Shown here one piece after another: positions 62,907-64,000 of a stretch of 64,000 nt of DNA. Source of the DNA: Aurantiacibacter odishensis (GTDB lineage: Bacteria > Pseudomonadota > Alphaproteobacteria > Sphingomonadales > Sphingomonadaceae). The notes under the pieces are model-generated. The model had not been told where the DNA came from and did not search any database. It saw only the letters and a program-made list of their open reading frames with translations. Numbering within the stretch: the first letter of the stretch is position 1; the number at the start of each line of letters is the position of its first letter. The stretch spans positions 61,965 through 125,964 of the forward strand of contig NZ_QYOS01000017.1 in assembly GCF_003605195.1 (NCBI RefSeq). Direction: 5' to 3'. The position numbers and the translations under genes were made by a program.

Positions 62907-64000
62907 TTGTCCGCCAATATCGCCGAAATGGAACGCCGCCGTGAAGCTGCTCGCATGGGCGGGGGCCAGAAGCGCATCGACGCGCAGCACGCCAAGGGCA
63001 AGCTGACCGCGCGCGAACGGCTCGACGTGCTGCTGGACGAAGGCAGCTTCGAGGAACTCGATACCTACGTCGAGCACGACTGCGTCGATTTCGGGATGCA
63101 GGACCAGAAGATACCGGGCGACGGGGTGGTGACCGGCAGCGGCACCATCAACGGGCGACTGGTCTATGTCTTCAGCCAGGATTTCACCGTGTTCGGCGGC
63201 AGTCTGTCGAAGCGGCACGCGGAGAAGATCTGCAAGGTGATGGACAACGCCATGAAAGTCGGCGCGCCGGTGATCGGGCTGAACGATTCCGGCGGTGCGC
63301 GCATCCAGGAAGGCGTGGCCAGCCTTGGCGGCTATGCCGAGGTGTTTCAGAAGAACGTGCTGGCATCGGGCGTCATCCCGCAGCTCAGCCTCATCATGGG
63401 GCCGTGCGCGGGCGGGGCGGTCTATTCGCCGGCCATGACCGACTTCATCTTCATGGTGAAGGACAGCTCCTACATGTTCGTGACGGGGCCGGACGTGGTG
63501 AAGACCGTCACCAACGAGGAAGTGACGCAGGAGGACCTCGGCGGCGCGGTGGTGCACACCACCAAGACGAGCGTTGCCGACCTTGCGCTGGAGAACGACA
63601 TCGAGGCGCTGCTGGCCGCGCGCGAACTGATCGGCTTCGTGCCCGAGAGCAACCGCGATCCGCTGCCCGAACTGCCGACAGACGATCCGTGGGACCGGCG
63701 CGAGGACAGCCTCGACACGCTGATCCCGGCCAGCTCCAACATGCCCTACGACATGCACGAGCTGATCCGCAAAGTGGTGGACGACGGCAATTTCTTCGAA
63801 ATCCAGCCCAAGCACGGTGCGAACATCATCACCGGCTTCGGCCGGATCGAGGGCAAGCCCGTGGGCTTCGTCGCCAACCAGCCGATGGTGCTGGCGGGCG
63901 TTCTGGATATCGACGCCAGCCGCAAGGCCGCGCGCTTCGTGCGCTTCTGCGATGCGTTCAGCATCCCGATCGTGACCTTCGTGGACGTGCCCGGCTTCCT
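62907..64000 (+). CDS. pccB: Acyl-CoA (propionyl-CoA) carboxylase beta subunit, C-terminus outside window
   Basis: Carboxyltransferase subunit of a biotin acyl-CoA carboxylase, probably propionyl-CoA carboxylase. About 364 codons visible: [19 protein letters not shown], the oxyanion-hole contexts [15 protein letters not shown] and [13 protein letters not shown], and [18 protein letters not shown] start at 62907 with AAGGAG (62894-62899) eight bases upstream. Runs off the right edge. Confidence 0.93.
   Translation, partial: MSANIAEMERRREAARMGGGQKRIDAQHAKGKLTARERLDVLLDEGSFEELDTYVEHDCVDFGMQDQKIPGDGVVTGSGTINGRLVYVFSQDFTVFGGSLSKRHAEKICKVMDNAMKVGAPVIGLNDSGGARIQEGVASLGGYAEVFQKNVLASGVIPQLSLIMGPCAGGAVYSPAMTDFIFMVKDSSYMFVTGPDVVKTVTNEEVTQEDLGGAVVHTTKTSVADLALENDIEALLAARELIGFVPESNRDPLPELPTDDPWDRREDSLDTLIPASSNMPYDMHELIRKVVDDGNFFEIQPKHGANIITGFGRIEGKPVGFVANQPMVLAGVLDIDASRKAARFVRFCDAFSIPIVTFVDVPGF

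Noticed and set aside
61446..63815. 789-codon minus-strand frame opposite gor and the carboxylase gene
   Set aside because: Histidine/valine-rich antisense product; both plus-strand genes are certain.

Overview
The window is ordinary chromosome from a GC-rich alphaproteobacterium, most likely Sphingomonadales and probably close to Erythrobacteraceae. Supporting signs are 5-aminolevulinate synthase (the C4 haem route), a Usg-family protein, a CIRCE-controlled groESL operon, an alphaproteobacterial EcfG-type stress promoter, a large TonB-dependent receptor paired with a beta-propeller phytase, and a deoxyhypusine-synthase-like polyamine enzyme. No phage, integrase, transposase or CRISPR array was seen. 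Coding density is very high, and many genes are joined by ATGA, GTGA, TTGA or TGATG stop/start overlaps. GTG and TTG starts are common.

Layout. 1-5.1 kb, minus strand: an essential cluster dapF-mtaB-ftsY-yciB, then a membrane GGDEF/EAL protein. 5.2-10 kb: an EVE-domain protein, a CsbD stress protein with an EcfG promoter, a thiamine-diphosphate enzyme, an LplT-like transporter and pgsA. 10.3-14.2 kb: a phytase lipoprotein coupled to its TonB-dependent receptor. 14.4-21.6 kb: a class A beta-lactamase-like lipoprotein, oxyR-rnd, aspS, a DUF2383 protein and a metallo-hydrolase/rhodanese fusion. 21.8-24.9 kb: acpP, fabF, mltG and a LigT-like protein. 25.0-29.7 kb: tRNA-Met, a tiny ORF coupled to usg, groES-groEL and a DbpA-type DEAD helicase.

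29.9-33.8 kb is a trehalose operon (otsB, a GH15 hydrolase, otsA). 33.8-40 kb holds a MAPEG protein, a PLP dehydratase, a deoxyhypusine-synthase-like enzyme, DUF3137 and LemA proteins, an ornithine-decarboxylase-like enzyme and a haem c lipoprotein. 40.1-46.7 kb: a PAS-GGDEF-EAL-PilZ protein, hemA, murI, plsY, dprA. 46.8-51.1 kb: topA, a small basic protein, a DHA2 transporter and a receiver-domain remnant. 51.1-54.2 kb, minus: lepB-rnc-era plus a foreign-looking DUF4272 gene. 54.5-64 kb: pgi, an EF-hand lipoprotein, tspO, an Nramp-like transporter, rhlE, a stand-alone SIR2-like protein, gor, and the start of an acyl-CoA carboxylase beta subunit.

Themes. Cell envelope and division (dapF, murI, mltG, ftsY, yciB, lepB, pgsA, plsY, acpP/fabF); stress and redox (groESL, csbD, oxyR, gor, trehalose synthesis); phosphate scavenging from phytate; and polyamine synthesis, with a decarboxylase and a DHS-like enzyme within 3 kb of each other. 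Nothing here is a clear new multi-gene system. The items most worth a second look are the SIR2-like protein with its structured leader, the TonB receptor/phytase pair with an 11-bp direct repeat upstream, the REP-like palindrome at murI/plsY, the DHS-like/ODC-like pair, the extended omega-loop beta-lactamase and the 50-codon ORF coupled to usg. No stretch longer than 300 bases lacks a gene.
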